This document shows, piece after piece, positions 22,777 to 35,814 of a stretch of 64,000 bases of DNA. Source of the DNA: Corbicula japonica (lineage: Eukaryota > Mollusca > Bivalvia > Venerida > Cyrenidae); the NCBI GenBank assembly GCA_038501625.1, contig JAZAYU010000903.1, positions 62,001 through 126,000 on the forward strand, written 5' to 3'. Position 1 is the stretch's first letter. Every line of letters starts with the position of its first letter. The notes below the pieces were generated by a model. That model was not told where the DNA came from and did no database searches. It worked only from the letters and a program-made list of their open reading frames with translations. Position numbers and translations under genes: made by a program.

Positions 22777-25042
22777 ATATCACATATTTGCGACCTGTTT
22801 AGAACCGGGTCAACCTGAGCATTCAAACAGCCTGATCTCATTCGACTCTGTTCTTAATCGGTTCATATTCTTCTTAAATACTCCTATGAACATTGAATGC
22901 ATGGGTTCAATTCAAGGGTAAAAATTGAAATATAGGGGAATATTACATGAATTTGTGGGATATATAGATAGTTTATATTGGTTCTGTCCCAAGTATTTAA
23001 GTTCATGCCCTGCTCCACCCCCGTCCCGACCCCTTGATGTTAGCTACATCTTGATAGCTAATCTCTAGAAAAAATCTTTAATTGTTAAACTGGTGAATTG
23101 ACGATAAACTATATGTCAAATAGAAAATTTTAAAATCAAAAGTTTCAGTTTAATTAAATTTATAAAATTCAGCTGAAATTGATGTAACTAACTTTCTAGT
23201 GCTATTTGTACATTCTGGCCATGGAAGATTCGCTGTTCGCTAACATATTAACGTTGGCATGGCAAAAAATACACACTATGTACGTGTGAAAGTTAAAAAT
23301 ATTTAAAATTGAACTTCAATTCTGGTTTCTTAAATAAGCCCTCACAAAAATCGATATAAATGGAATTACACATCCCGATCGGTTTCTTAAGGTAGTTTGC
23401 ACCCTATATTTACGAAAAACGACGTCAAAATATGAAATTAAAATACTGGTAGACGTTTGAAATTTTGAATAGTATAAAAAAGCATTTTCCCATTGCCTAG
23501 TTAGCAATTTTTGGGAATGACGCGCCACCTAGCGGTAGCTGTCTGTGAACAAACGTGTATCATTGAAACTTGAATAACTTTGCAAACAATAACGTTAAAT
23601 CGTTTGTAAAAGGTGTTTCTGATAGAGAAACTATTTACATATCGTTTTCCTTATAAAATTACAATCTAGTCGTACTTAACGGACATTAAAAGCGACGTCA
23701 AACATTAAAAATTCGCAATTTTACGCACGATCAAAACGTAAACCAGTTTTTCTCGAAAACGGTGTGGTAAAAGTTTTCCATTCTTTCACAAAATTTTGTT
23801 TGACATAAATGCTATAGTTTAAAAATATAAACGATATGACATCGTTCCAGATTTTCTGTAAATTTGCGTTAAAAAAGAACAGAACAGATATTTTATTAAG
23901 ACGTGTAAAAAGTACGATGTCTATATTGCAGTTTAAATCATACAAAATAATGTCACAAATACAGCACACAAATGGAAAAGACATATCTAAATAAAAGACT
24001 AGATTACCAGCGTGAATGAGATATAAGTGTTACATAGTTTCTATATAAATGGATATAAAGGGGAATCAGACACAAAACAGATTTTGCACAGACAGTGGAA
24101 TGAACTTAGGGGTACAGACTTTCAAATGTTCGAGCAGTTCCCTAAGGAGTACTTGCTTAAGAGAAGCAGCAATCGCCAGATTTTATAAATATCGTTTCTT
24201 ATGCTGATATTTGTTGGGTTTTTTTGTTTCAATCAATGTCAAAATCATCTAGTAATATTGCTCTTAATGGTTATAGTCCACAATTTGTACAGAAAGTTTC
24301 ATCATCGTAATGCTCGGAGGTCTAGCGGAGGCAAAGTTTTATTATACAAAGAACATCTTTAAGATTGCGTTAAAATACACAGTGCATCGGTAAAAACAGC
24401 GTTTAATTTAGATACATCAAGTCACAAAATTATTTTGTTTTCATCCGGATCTCACACTTTAAAAGCCAGCCTCCCACCTAATCGATTTAAAAGGCTCACA
24501 GATATGAATTTGGACAAATATTTTAATAGTTGGAACATACAAACTTCATCTGCGAATACACAGCTACTGACTTTTATTTTTTTTAAATATGTATATATTT
24601 ACGTTATGCTGTTTATTATTCAAAAATAGATGCTATTTGACAATGTTAAAAACGTATTCATTTAAAAATCAATTGAAACACACAGAATTTGGAAAATTGT
24701 AAACACAGGAATATTTTGACCAAATGTGTAAATCTGTGCTGTAGAAACAAATATTCATTTTTGGTTATGATGAAGCATTACCATGTTATATTTCGCGGTT
24801 ATTTTATACTACATTAAACTGGTAATAACCGACTTTGAGCTGGATAAAAATAAAACATCACAACCATTGAATGAGCCGTAGACTGAAAACCTGCATTCCA
24901 GAGTGTTTCCATATTTCAAAACTATTTTATTTAGTGTAGGGACTGAGAGGTTGATATTCAGAAGGATCACATATGAAAATAAAATGATTTGTTTACAGAA
25001 TAACGAGAAATAGTACAAACACTGCACCCGGTGACTAAATAA
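22777..25042. other. No gene recognised
   Basis: AT-rich. The longest ORF, on the minus strand at 24809-25180, is hydrophobic without a domain and lies partly in a repeated-motif region. No exon with good splice sites was found. Confidence 0.35.
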
Positions 25043-25475
25043 GAAAACCAGAGTGTGTACGACATCGTCTATTTTTCCAGGTGTGTACGACATCCGTTTA
25101 AAAAAATGTAAAATGCTCAATAAGTAGCCCGAGTCCGGATGAAATACAACATGCGTGTGTTCCAGAATATTAAATGACACAAGCTAAATAACATGGTAAG
25201 CGTTAACAAAGTTTTATGCGCGAGAATCATTGGATTTTATGATTGGGTGTGCACGACATCAAAACATTCGACGCTTCAGACAAAATTTGTCTTTGAATGT
25301 TTGAGAAAACGGCCATAAACTAAAAGAAGAGACTAAGTGTGGATGAAAATGCTTGGTAACAGAAGTACGGTGCGCTTTATCTGGTCAAAATCGGCCAAGT
25401 AATTACTGAGAAATAAGCAAAAACCCTACCTGAAGCGAGCGATTTTTCCAATATAAATATGTGCACGACATCCGA
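25043..25475. repeat. Region with four copies of TGTGNACGACATC
   Basis: The motif occurs near 25046, 25081, 25246 and 25458 in the same orientation within 430 bases. The minus strand also carries TTTCTCAGTAATTACTTGG, a phrase resembling bivalve tandem repeats. Probably decayed copies of one unit. Confidence 0.4.
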
Positions 25476-25946
25476 AAAGTCACGTGGTATAGCCACCCTG
25501 AATTCGCTCGGCACTTAGACTGGTATGCATCCTCGAGACCAGTGGAGCTGTGAGAGGCATGTTTAATCGTGTAAATTGACTGTTTAGAAATAAGAAATAC
25601 ATGTCACATGTTTTTAGCTCACCATAGCTGACGGTAAGCTAATTTGGTGCACAATTGTCTGTGCAAATCTATCTTTAATTCACAGTCAGTCAATATTAAC
25701 CTGGTGAACACTTTAGCATGAGAATGACATAAGACATGCGAAACAGCCTCATGAAAGTACATATCAAACCACCAATATTTGTGACTTCGTCATTATTCCT
25801 GCCCCTTGTTGTGCAAATTGTGAGTGAAGTACTTCCACAGCAAATCCAATAGTCAAAAAGCTTACAAAGATGCACTTGTTGAAAATGATTTATCACGCTT
25901 CTTCACTTATTAAACCTGCACATTAAGGTTGACAAATGATCCTTAA

Positions 25947-26255
25947 AACATTGTCGAGTTGATGGGTGGTTTGGAGTTAAATCACCAAGACAACTTGATC
26001 TTGTTTGTTCATAAGAGAACCTGCTGGGGCAAGTGTTAGGTTAGTGCACCCTAGAACCTGGTTTAAACCTCCACTGACCGTTCCAAGACGGTAACCCCTA
26101 TCAGGTTTCTCATTTTTTGTTAATTGTTTGTTGTGTCTTTTTTTAAATAGATCATATTTAACCATGCTCTCTTTTCCCCTCTACTTTTTGGCTCTGTGGG
26201 GAGGCTTTGTTTTCTGAATGTTGCTATTCCTGATATGCATATTTCACTTTTTTAC
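25947..26255 (+). mobile_element. SINE-like repeat, copy B, 5' truncated
   Basis: Starts within the family near GAGTTGATGGGTGGTTTGGAG and runs to CATATTTCACTTTTTTA. A segment of about 20 bases (the GGCAATTTGATTTGCC hairpin) present in copy A is missing. Confidence 0.65.
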
Positions 26256-26366
26256 CAAATATTGAGTAGTAAATTTGGATATTGATTACAAGCTGTTTGT
26301 TTTCCTTAGAAAATGTGTAAGTCTTTGTGTGCAGTATGAATAAGCTTGTACTATTTACATTCACAG

Positions 26367-26546
26367 AGGTGGAGCAAGGCATTCAAGAATGGTTCTATTG
26401 ATATAGTTGCTGGTAGGAACAATGGACTTGAATCACAACACAAAATCTTAAGGAGCAGTTTCTTACATCAGAAGACAAATAACAGCGTCCTAAGCATGAT
26501 GAAAGCAGTGTTATCGCACAGTGTTTCATACATGCATATGAAATGA
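26367..26546 (+). pseudogene. MULE-like transposase fragment
   Basis: After TTTACATTCACAG the frame reads RWSKAFKNGSIDIVAGRNN then GLESQHKILR, which resembles the segment of Mutator-like/SWIM transposases where a Trp and an Asn-Asn-x-x-Glu-x-x-x-x-x-x-Lys pattern precede the zinc-binding domain. The frame ends in TGA after about 60 codons. No DDE residues or SWIM motif are visible nearby, so it is a fragment. Assignment rests on pattern memory only. Confidence 0.4.
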
Positions 26547-27251
26547 ATGCCAGTTAAATAAAGTACCACAAATAAGCACGATACAATTACACAAAGAAAT
26601 AAAAAATGTGTTCGAAGTAGATTCATTTCAGAGATAATGTGTGGAGTAAATTGAATTGCTTTATCGGCTGTCAAACACGGACACGAACGGACTTCATCCA
26701 TAGTGAAGTTATCTATTTTTATTTGATTTTCGGGATTATTGAATCCCGAATATTCAATGCTGAATCGGATAGTAGAGTTCAGAAAGTACAACTCCGCTCA
26801 ACCTGGGGCTACGGGCGTTTACAGTGTTGCCCTTTCCATTACTGTCAAAGAACCGTCTTAATTCAATCGAAATAGATATTTTCTATCTTCAGATGTATTT
26901 TGTGCTTCAGGAATATCATCTTACCACAACAAAATTATTTGTTCACAAATATTACTTTCAAACATGCAAATTTAAAAAGCCTCAGATAGTGACAATGATT
27001 TTTATATCTGCCAATATTTCGTTTAGTTTTAGACAGTGATGCTCACTACGGAGTATGGCCTGAACAAAAACGGCGATGGAAAAAAGCTTCTCCCAGGAAT
27101 GATCACTTTTGTTGTTATTGTTTTCTAAAAACAGCGATCACGTATGCGCATTAGTCCCTTATGACTTCACCCGGACGCATCCGAATGATGGCAATAGCTA
27201 GATGAAAATCGAAAGTAATCATTTTTAAATCCGCTTCGATCGTCTAAATTG
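26547..27251. other. No gene recognised
   Basis: Small ORFs on both strands at 26468-27039 overlap each other and lack domains. Confidence 0.35.
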
Positions 27252-27745
27252 CAAAAAAAGGTGAAATATGCATATCAGGAATCGCCACATTCAGAAAAAA
27301 CAGCCTCCCCACACAGTCAAGAAGAAGAGAGGGGGAGAGAGCATGGTTAATAAAATAATCAGTTTCAAAAAAGACACCACTAACAATAAACAAAAGTGAG
27401 AACCCGAGGGGTTACCGCCTTGGAACGGTCAGTGGCAAATCAAATTGCCACTGGGGGTTTAAACCAGGTTCTAGGGTGCACCAACCTCACACTTGCCCCA
27501 ACAGGTTCTCATATCACAAAACAAGTACAAGTTGTCTTGGTGAAAAGACTCCAACCCACTTATCTGCTTAACAATGTTGCATGCAAAAGCACACAAACAT
27601 ATAAAACATAAGAAGCTAAGAGCATTGCAAAGCCGAAAGGGGTACTCAATGATCTTACCGAGACCAGAGCTCCTGGAGTAAAATCAGCAAGAACACGATG
27701 ACAGGGATAAAAGAAACAAATCGAGTTTCTAGGTTCTTTTAAGAA
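27252..27745 (-). mobile_element. SINE-like repeat, full-length copy C
   Basis: Reverse complement of copy A from AAAAAAAGGTGAAATATGC to CTAGGTTCTTTTAAGAAA, including the GTGGCAATTTG hairpin. Both ORFs reported across it are repeat translations. Confidence 0.7.
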
Positions 27746-28572
27746 AAGATTTCCCCAATAACCTTCATAAACTCTTAAACCCCTGCCACCGTCGTGCAAC
27801 CAAAGAGGTAAGCATAATGATCAACTGTAGAAGGGTTAACCACCAGGCCTGCAGAGCGCTGTAAAATATCATGTTGGTAACCTTTCTTTTTAAATTTACA
27901 GATGGTTTTTACGAATAACCGGGAGAAATTAACACTGCCTTTAATCTTTTAAGTTTATAAATTAAATCTCCATAAAAACTGGTTGTGAAATACCTTGTTG
28001 CAAAAGTGATTTTAAACTGCATTTGTATTTATGAATTAAATCTGGGTATCGGCGATAAAACTTGCAAAAGGTTTTCCTTAATTTGTGATACCGATAACCT
28101 TGTTTTAAGAGTTTTTCTGTAATGCAAAGATTACGTTCATTGAAATCATTAACATTGTTGCAAGCTCTAGAAAAGCGAACAAGCTGTGAGATATAAACCC
28201 AATAAGATGTTGCACGGGGAACATCGCCGTCTAAAAACGGAAAAGTGTCACAATGCTTGACTTGTTAATTCATGCAATATGTTTTTCATGTTGTGATACA
28301 TGTTATAAATATATATTGATAAATGTTGATAAACCCGTGTATGTAAACATTCCACAGCCAGCAATAAATCAGGAAAATCGTTTTGTTGGTAGTAACAACG
28401 ACCCAAATTTACCTAATGTTCTACAAACACATATTGTGTAAACATCTGAGGTCTTGACCCAGAAAGTAACATCACAAAATACTCGTGACTTTCACGATGG
28501 TTATACGCCTATAGTAACGTCACAGCGTATCTGACCTCATTCGGAGTGCAGATCTCCGACTGGTATGGATAT
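27746..28572. other. No gene recognised
   Basis: AT-rich spacer before the fossil transposon. Confidence 0.4.
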
Positions 28573-31500
28573 GGATAATAATGAGTACTTGGCTAACGAT
28601 GACAACACTGACAGGTGAATTGCTGTCCACCTATCACATCTGCCACCATATCAACCCGGTAATTTGGTCAGTATTCAGATGACACCGGAACAGCTAGCGG
28701 CCTTCCTACATCAACAGCAGAAGGGTCCAGAGCCAAGCCTGGAATATGATCCCAGCGCCCCGTCATGACCAGAAATCAGGTGCCGTCCCTAGCCCCTGTA
28801 GCCAAAAATCAGGTGCCGTCTCTAGCCCCTGTAGCCAAGATGACCTTTTCAACTACCACTGCTTCTTCATAGTTTTCCTATGTCCGACCTAGACCAATAC
28901 CCGAGTATACCGCTACAACTAGAAGTATCTTGTCCGATACCACCAACCTCCTCTACACTCCAGCCGCACACGATGACAATCATAATTTTTTCCACTTCCC
29001 TATACCATCAGCCAGACCCTAATCAGACCATACACTGACCCGAGCAGCCGCCTTAATTAACCTGACCTCCCTGACCAAGCAAAGGCGCACCGTTCCTCTC
29101 CGGCATCAATTGTTGAGGACATTACTTCCCAACTGTTAGGTTCAGACCCCATTGCGTCTTTGTGTTGTTTTTTTTTCCAATTCCAAACTGACGAAGGCCC
29201 TGTGCCGCAACTGAAGCCGTAATTAATACAATGACGGAATCCAACACGGCGATGGAGGATGCCAAAACAAAGATTGCCACAATGGTCGAAAGTAATGCGC
29301 GCACTGTTAGATGCCTGGAGGCAACATTGGCTTAATTCGTACCGCATATGGACAAGATGGCGCGTGCTCAAGACAAGCAGGCGGAGGAGAACCAACGGCC
29401 CAAAGATAACGAAAACAGGACCAAGCTTCCGAAGTTAGATGACAAGGGAAAAAAAAAAGAGTCCTGAAATGAAGAAGTCAAAGAACGTGGATAATAAATT
29501 CAACAAAAAATTAACTCGGGAACAGGAAACGAAGTTAATTTAACTCTTGAACATATTCAGCAAACGGATGTGAAAAGCATGATTATCAACAAATGAACTG
29601 AAGGACAGTTACATTTAACTAAGTGGTTACTTCAAAATATTCAACAAACGGAATTGAAAAACAATAAATAATCCACAAGAACATGGTTTAAAACGCATCC
29701 GTGCTGAAATGAGACAACAGTCGATGGCATTTGCTTCTTGCTCTGAAGAAACACGAAAAGAATCAAATAAGAAGCAGAAGCAAAATCAAACACTTAGGTT
29801 CGTCTTCAGTTTTATTACAAGACTGAAAATGAAAAAAACAACAACAGAATTACTTAACAACATGAAGACTAGAATTGTTCCTGGGCGAAGGAAAACTGCA
29901 TAGAGTTTCAACTTTTTTCAGTTGTTAAATAGAGTGTTTGACTTTTTTTATCAATGCAAATATTCCATCAGAATGAGGTTCACGTGATGAGACAAACGTT
30001 GAAGGGAAAACTTACCAATTTATTGAAATGGATAGGTCGGTTGATGACCAACTTTTTGTTGGTTCATTTAGCTTTGTTGAAAAACTTGTGATGTATCTAA
30101 ATATCTCACACCGATAAATGTGAAAGTATTATTTCAATAAAAATCACCATATGCTTTAACATGTAATGTCTATCGATATGCAATGTGAAAATAAAAAAAC
30201 ATGTTTGGACTTTTACCTCATCACCTCAGATTGAACATGGACGACAGTTTTTGGTAAATACCAAGCTAGCTCGTATATACTTTTCATCTGGTATGTTACC
30301 AAATCACTTCACGAAGTTCTGTGATGAGGCAAACATTGGAAATATGGGTGAACATTATATGATAGAAATTCAAGACTGGCTTCAGAATAAAAAAGAAGCA
30401 CTGCAGGAGGAATAGCAATGACATTTGCCGCATTGCCTGGTGATAAATGGCCCAGGGAATTAATGCCTTGACTGATGCCAGACATTGCTGGAGGAAAAAA
30501 ATGCAGTTTTCAGCGATTTTGTTTGCGTAGGACAAGCTTCACATAAGGTTTTGGATATACAAACAATATTTAAGAAAGATGATGACCCATGTTCTAGAAG
30601 ACATGAGAGGTGTAAAGCGTATTTATCAAGCGTCAGATGAACAGTCATGTCCAGTTAATATCCATACCCATGACAACAATATCCAAATTACAAAATATGT
30701 GCGCGAAGAAAGAAATCCAGCCAGCAATGCTACAGACACCTGACACATGACGGAATCAATTTTCAAAATTGCAAAACGCATTTCTGGGTACAGACAAAAT
30801 TACGGAAAACTTATCATGACGAACTATCGGTAAAAGCAGCTGCTTTAAGAACAGACACATTTAACATTGAAAAATAATGAAAACAGTGCTGAAAAACATC
30901 GAGAAAACATACAAAATTTTGTGGAGCATTATCAAGGTCATCATGACAATTGCTTGTCAGCATCACGATGTCAAACAGATGTGAACTATTAATGTTCCAA
31001 ATTCCTGCTGAAAAGTAATAGAGCTGTTGAAAATTAAATTGATTTTTAAAGGGCTGACAGCTTATAAAGAAGAGGAAAAATGTAAGTATTGCACGGACAC
31101 TCATTATTTAGAATCTTTTAACAATGCTTTATTACCGTTTGTTGACAAGAGAATTTCATTCGGTTTTCCCACATACAAATTAAGAATCAACTTGGCTTTA
31201 TTTTTAGACTGGAAATGAAAACATTTATAGGGATTTTACATCTGAAAGAACTGTTAACTATAAAAGAAATCCGGAAATGACATACAAAAATACCTATTAA
31301 GAAAACACTAGATGGGTGTTCAGTTGAACACTTGTGTCGCCCTCTGGTGCTGTTGGAAAAAAAATGCAAGTAAAACAGGGGCATTACTCCATCAAATGTG
31401 ACCTTGACCTTAAGAATATAGTACCGTCACAAGCGTGTTGTCATAAGGAATTAAATTTGAAAGTTTGATGTAAAAACATTAAGAAATGACAAAGTGATAG

Positions 31501-32543
31501 CCAACGTGAAGTTTTCGTGTAAAAAACCAAGTACAAAAAGGGGCATAACTCCATCAAATGTGACCTTGACCTTGAGAATTTGGCATCATCTCGAGCTTGT
31601 TGTCATAAGCAATATAATTTGAAAGTTTAATGAAAAAATATTAAGAAATGACAAAGTTATAGCCAACGTTAAGTTTTCGAGACGAACAGACGGACAATGC
31701 GGTCCCTATGTATCGCCATTTCTTCGAAAGGGCGACACAAAAAACTATATTTTCTTATCTTGAAACCTGAGAAATGCTTGTGCATCGTTAGTAGCTCTAG
31801 TACTAAAAGACTTTCATGTTTTTAATGTCAATGATCCATAAATGTGAAGTTCTTGGGATTAGAGGAAACGGAAAAGCCAGCGTTCACAAAATATGGACAG
31901 AAGATGTTACACCTTGGTCTAAATGCGGACACAACATCAACAAGGAGATTTACAATTTGGAATCCAGAAATAAAAACCAAACAAGAGAAAGGTTCCTTCT
32001 ACTGAATATGCATCGCCCAGAACAAGTTGTTCAATGAAGAATTCAATATAAACACCACAAGTAATACAAAAGTAAATCCAATTCCACCCTTTGAAGAGGT
32101 CCACGAAGACATGACTGTTCTCCAAGAAGTCAAAATAAAAAACGTACAGTTCACGTCAGTAATGAGCAGCAGAAAGAACAAATGTTCTGTTTGAAACGAT
32201 CTATGGAAGTTATGAAAAGGCCGAAATAATAAAATGCAGTCATTGCAATTTTAAGCAATTACTATGCAACTTGGACACCCACGTCTCAATAACTGGGTAT
32301 GTCAAAAACCAAATGATGTCTAAGAAAATCCTCATTCAACAAGATGCGTTGACATCATTCTTTACTGATCAAGACAAACATGGCCTTTTGGCCAATTTAG
32401 ATGCACTGGAGGACTTCTTGATCCTGAACTACCCATACAACATCACATTCACTGGAAAGGAAGAACTTGTTTCCTCCATCCAATTGATTGAAGAGTTGAA
32501 TACACTTAAAAAGGACAAACATAAGACAGTGAATGAAGATTAA
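28573..32543 (+). pseudogene. Fossil DNA transposon or captured gene set, many disruptions
   Basis: Several open stretches on one strand look like remains of coding sequence: MTPEQLAAFLHQQQKGPEP near 28680; a coiled-coil stretch with MTESNTAMEDAKTKIATMV near 29230; 30185-30415 with WTFTSSPQIEHGRQFLVNTK then SGMLPNHFTKFCDEANIG; 31027-31218 with HYLESFNNALLPFVDKRISFG then LRINLA; and 32190-32543 opening with a C2H2-like KCSHCNF and a later H. Phrases like ESFNNALL...DKRI.F occur in large TE-derived proteins of molluscs and cnidarians as I remember them; I cannot name the superfamily. Frames change repeatedly and stops are frequent. A small TIR element (31333-31739) has inserted into it. Confidence 0.4.
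31333..31739. mobile_element. Small TIR element with two tandem units of about 162 bp
   Basis: The ends TGTGTCGCCC and GGGCGACACA are perfect 10-base inverted repeats. Inside, GCATAACTCCATCAAATGTGA (first copy GCATTACTCC) occurs at 31381 and 31543, each followed by CCTTGACCTT. The right end, read in reverse, matches the element end at 54820. Confidence 0.6.
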
Positions 32544-33078
32544 AATTTTTCAGAAAGAGCTTGCCACAAACTGAAGAAACAGAACGATGAATTACCAAAA
32601 TCAAGCTGGGAACCTGTACAGTCTAACCTATAACCCTCACCACAGATTTGAGAATTCGAGTCCTTTTTTTGCTTGCAGTACTATATAAAAGTTAAGAAAA
32701 ATGCGTCAATTTAACAAGTCAATTAGAACAAGAATGGGCGTATAGCATGTGGATATCTTATAACGAAAACACATATCTGTCTTACCACGGCCAATTTACT
32801 TTTATTAAAACATTTTTATTAAACTTGCACTACAAATGTTTTTTCCAGCCCATGTACATGATTGTGTTGTGTAACAATTTAAGATTTGTACATTTAGTTC
32901 GCTTTAAAATATGAACACAGTAAACAGAAGTACTGTGGTTTTGTATTTCTTTCTGGACTTTTAGTAAATATGTTTACGTTCAAAAGTTTATTGTTAGTAT
33001 TTATTTTCCACGTGAATCTTCTAACTAAATATAAATAGTTGCATGCATGCCAAAATGTAGTAGGGAATTGAGTACTTT
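32544..33078. other. No gene recognised
   Basis: AT-rich spacer between the fossil transposon and the next element. Confidence 0.4.
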
Positions 33079-33127
33079 TTTGTTTCTGTATGGTAAATGA
33101 TTATGTGTTATAACATACTCTTGTATT
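33079..33127 (+). repeat. Left flanking direct repeat of the 33.1-35.8 kb element
   Basis: TTGTTTCTGTATGGTAAATG followed by ATTATGTGTTATAACATACT; nearly the same sequence is found at 35815-35860. Confidence 0.8.
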
Positions 33128-33368
33128 GTACTTTTTAGCTCACCTGAGCACTTGTGCTCATGGTGAGCTTTTAGGATCGCCCTGTGTCCGTCGTGCGTCG
33201 TCAATTTTTGCTTTAAACAACATATCCTCTTAAACCCCTGGGCCAAAGTTGATGAAACTTGCCACGGATGTTCCTTGCATGAAGCTCTTCCAAAGTTGTT
33301 CAAAGAAATCAATTCCATGCAGAACTCTGGTTGCCATGGCAACCGAAAGGAAAAACTTAAAAAATCTT

Positions 33369-34856
33369 CTTGTCTGAAACCACAAGGCCTAGAGCTTAGA
33401 TATTTGGCATTTAGCACCCTCTAGTTGAACTCTACAAAGATTGTTCAAATTATTTCCCTGGGGTCAAAATTGGCCCCGCCCCAGGGGTCACTTCATTTTA
33501 TATAGACTTATATAGGAAAAACTTTAAAAATCTTCTTGTCTGAAACCACAAGGCCTAGAGCTTAGATATTTGGCATTTAGCATCCTCTAGTGGAACTCTA
33601 CAAAGATTGTTCAAATTATTTCCCTGGGATCAAAATTGGCCCCGCCCCAGGGGTCACTTCATTTTACATAGACTTATATAGGAAAAACTTTAAAAATCTT
33701 CTTGTCTGAAACCACAAGGCCTAGAGCTTAGATATTTGGCATTTAGCACCCTCTAGTGGAACTCTACAAAGATTGTTCAAATTATTTCCCTGGGGTCAAA
33801 ATTGGCCCCGCCCCAGGGGTCACTTCATTTTATATAGACTAATATAGGAAAAACTTTAAAAATCTTCTTGTCTGAAACCACAAGGCCTAGAGCTTAGATA
33901 TTTGGCATTTAGCACCCTCTAGTGAAACTCTACAAAGATTGTTCAAATTATTTCCCTGGGGTCAAAATTGGCCCCGCCCCAGGGGTCACTTCATTTTACA
34001 TAGACTTATATAGGAAAAACTTTAAAAATCTTCTTGTCTGAAACCACAAGGCCTAGAGCTTAGATATTTGGCATTTAGCATCCTCTAGTGGAACTCTACA
34101 TTGTTCAAATTATTTCCCTGGGGTCAAAATTGGCCCCGCCCCAGGGGTCACTTCATTTTGTATACTTATATAGGAAAAACTTACAAAATCTTCTTGTCTG
34201 AAACCACAAGGCCTAAAGCTTAGATATTTGGCATTAAGCATCCTCTAGTGGTACTCTACACAGATTGTTCAAATTATTTCCCTGGGGTCAAATTTGGCCC
34301 CGCCCCAGGGGTCACTTCATTTTACATAGACTTATATAGGAAAAATTTTAAAAATCTTCTTGTCTGAAACCACAAGGCCTAGAGCTTAGATATTTGGCAT
34401 TAAGCATCCTCTAGTGGTACTCTACACAGATTGTTCAAATTATTTCCCTGGGGTCAAAATTGGCCCCGCCCCAGGGGTCACTTCATTTTATATAGACTTA
34501 TAAAGGAAAAACTTTAAAAATCTTCTTGTCTGAAACCACAAGGCCTAGAGCTTAGATATTTGGCATTAAGCATCCTCTAGTGGTACTCTACACAGATTGT
34601 TCAAATTATTTCCCTGGGGTCAAAATTGGCCCCGCCCCAGGGGTCACTTCATTTTATATAGACTTATATAGGAAAAACTTTAAAAATCTTCTTGTCTGAA
34701 ACCACAAGGCCTAGAGCTTAGATATTTGGCATCTAGCACCCTCTAGTGGAAGTCTACAAAGATTGTTCAAATTATTTCCCTAGGGTCAATATTGGCCCTG
34801 CCCCAGGGGTCACTTCATTTTACATAGACTTATATAGGAAATCTTTAAAGAGCTCC
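33369..34856 (+). repeat. Homogeneous tandem array, 166 bp unit, nine copies
   Basis: CTTGTCTGAAACCACAAGGC starts at 33369, 33535, 33701, 33867, 34033, 34193, 34359, 34525 and 34691: spacings are 166 except one of 160, caused by two small deletions near 34100 and 34160. Copies are nearly identical, so the array is young or homogenised. Confidence 0.9.
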
Positions 34857-35760
34857 TTCTCACAAACCACAATGCGTACAGCTTAGAAATTTTGTAAGTA
34901 GCATTGTCTAATGGATGTCTACTAAATTTGTTCAAATTATGTCCCCTGGGCCAAAATCTGCCAAGCCCTAGGGTTCTCTTGGTTTACATATAGTTATATA
35001 GGAAAAACATGGAAAATCATTTTTCTCCGAAACTAATAGGACTAGACCTTAGATATTTGGTGTTGAGTATTGTGAAGAGACCCTTTACCATTGTTTAACT
35101 GTTGGCCCTTGGGTCAAAATTGGCCCTGTCCTGGGGGCCCTAAAAATGTAAAAAAGGAAAACTTTAAAAATCTTCCTACTGGAAACTTCAAATCCTTAAG
35201 CTTACATATTTGGTATGTAGCATTGTCTAGTGGATGTCTACCAAGTGTGTTCAAATTATGTCCCCTGGGCCGAAATTGGCGACACCCCAGGGTTCTCTTA
35301 GTTTGCATTGATTTATATAGGAAAGCATGAAAAATCATTTTTATCCGAAACTAATAGGACTAGACCTTAGATATTTGGTGTTGAGTATTGTGAAGAGACC
35401 CTTTACCAACATTGTTTAAATGTTGGCCCTGGGTTCAATATTGGCCCCGCCCCGGGGGCCCTTAATATGTAAAAAGGCAATTTTTAGAAATCTTCTTACT
35501 GGAAACCTCAATGCCTTAAGCTTAGATATTTGGTATGTAGCATTGTCTAGTGGATACTTACCAAGTTTGTTCAAATTATGTCCCCTGGGCCAAAATTGGC
35601 CACGCCCCAGGGTTCTCTTAGTTTACATTGATTTATATAGGAAAACATAAATAATCATTTTTCCCTGAAACTAATGCGACTAGACCTTAGATATTTCGTT
35701 TTGAGTATTGTGAAGAGAACATTTACCAGCATTATTTAAATGTAGGCCCTTGGGTTAAGC
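34857..35760 (+). repeat. Diverged part of the array with a dimeric, about 319 bp, higher-order unit
   Basis: AAACTAATAGG (last copy AAACTAATGCG) occurs at 35030, 35348 and 35668, spacings 318 and 320, and alternates with units containing GGTATGTAGCATTGTCTAG. Two monomer variants therefore alternate. Confidence 0.8.
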
Positions 35761-35814
35761 TGAGATTACTTTTGTACTCTGGTGAGCGATATAGGGCCAT
35801 TATGGCCCTCTTGT

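Larger units (their letters stand above)
33136..35814 (+). mobile_element. Satellite-bearing non-autonomous element with hairpin ends
   Basis: The left end TTAGCTCACCTGAGCAC is part of a hairpin: GCTCACC pairs with GGTGAGC and TGAGCAC with GTGCTCA. The right end GGTGAGCGATATAGGGCCAT continues as a hairpin, AGGGCCATTATGGCCCT, and stops at CTTG. Between them are about 15 tandem units. Hairpin ends plus internal satellite suggest a Helitron-like or pearl-like element, although CTTG departs from the usual CTRR end. It has no coding capacity; ORFs across it are repeat translations. Confidence 0.6.

Noticed and set aside
24809..25180. 123-codon minus-strand ORF
   Set aside because: Hydrophobic, no domain, overlaps the region with repeated TGTGNACGACATC words.
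33369..34856. Possible CRISPR-like array
   Set aside because: Units are contiguous 166 bp repeats without spacers, in a eukaryotic setting; an ordinary satellite array.
33025..35650. Several ORFs on both strands
   Set aside because: Repeated peptides from the tandem array; no domains.
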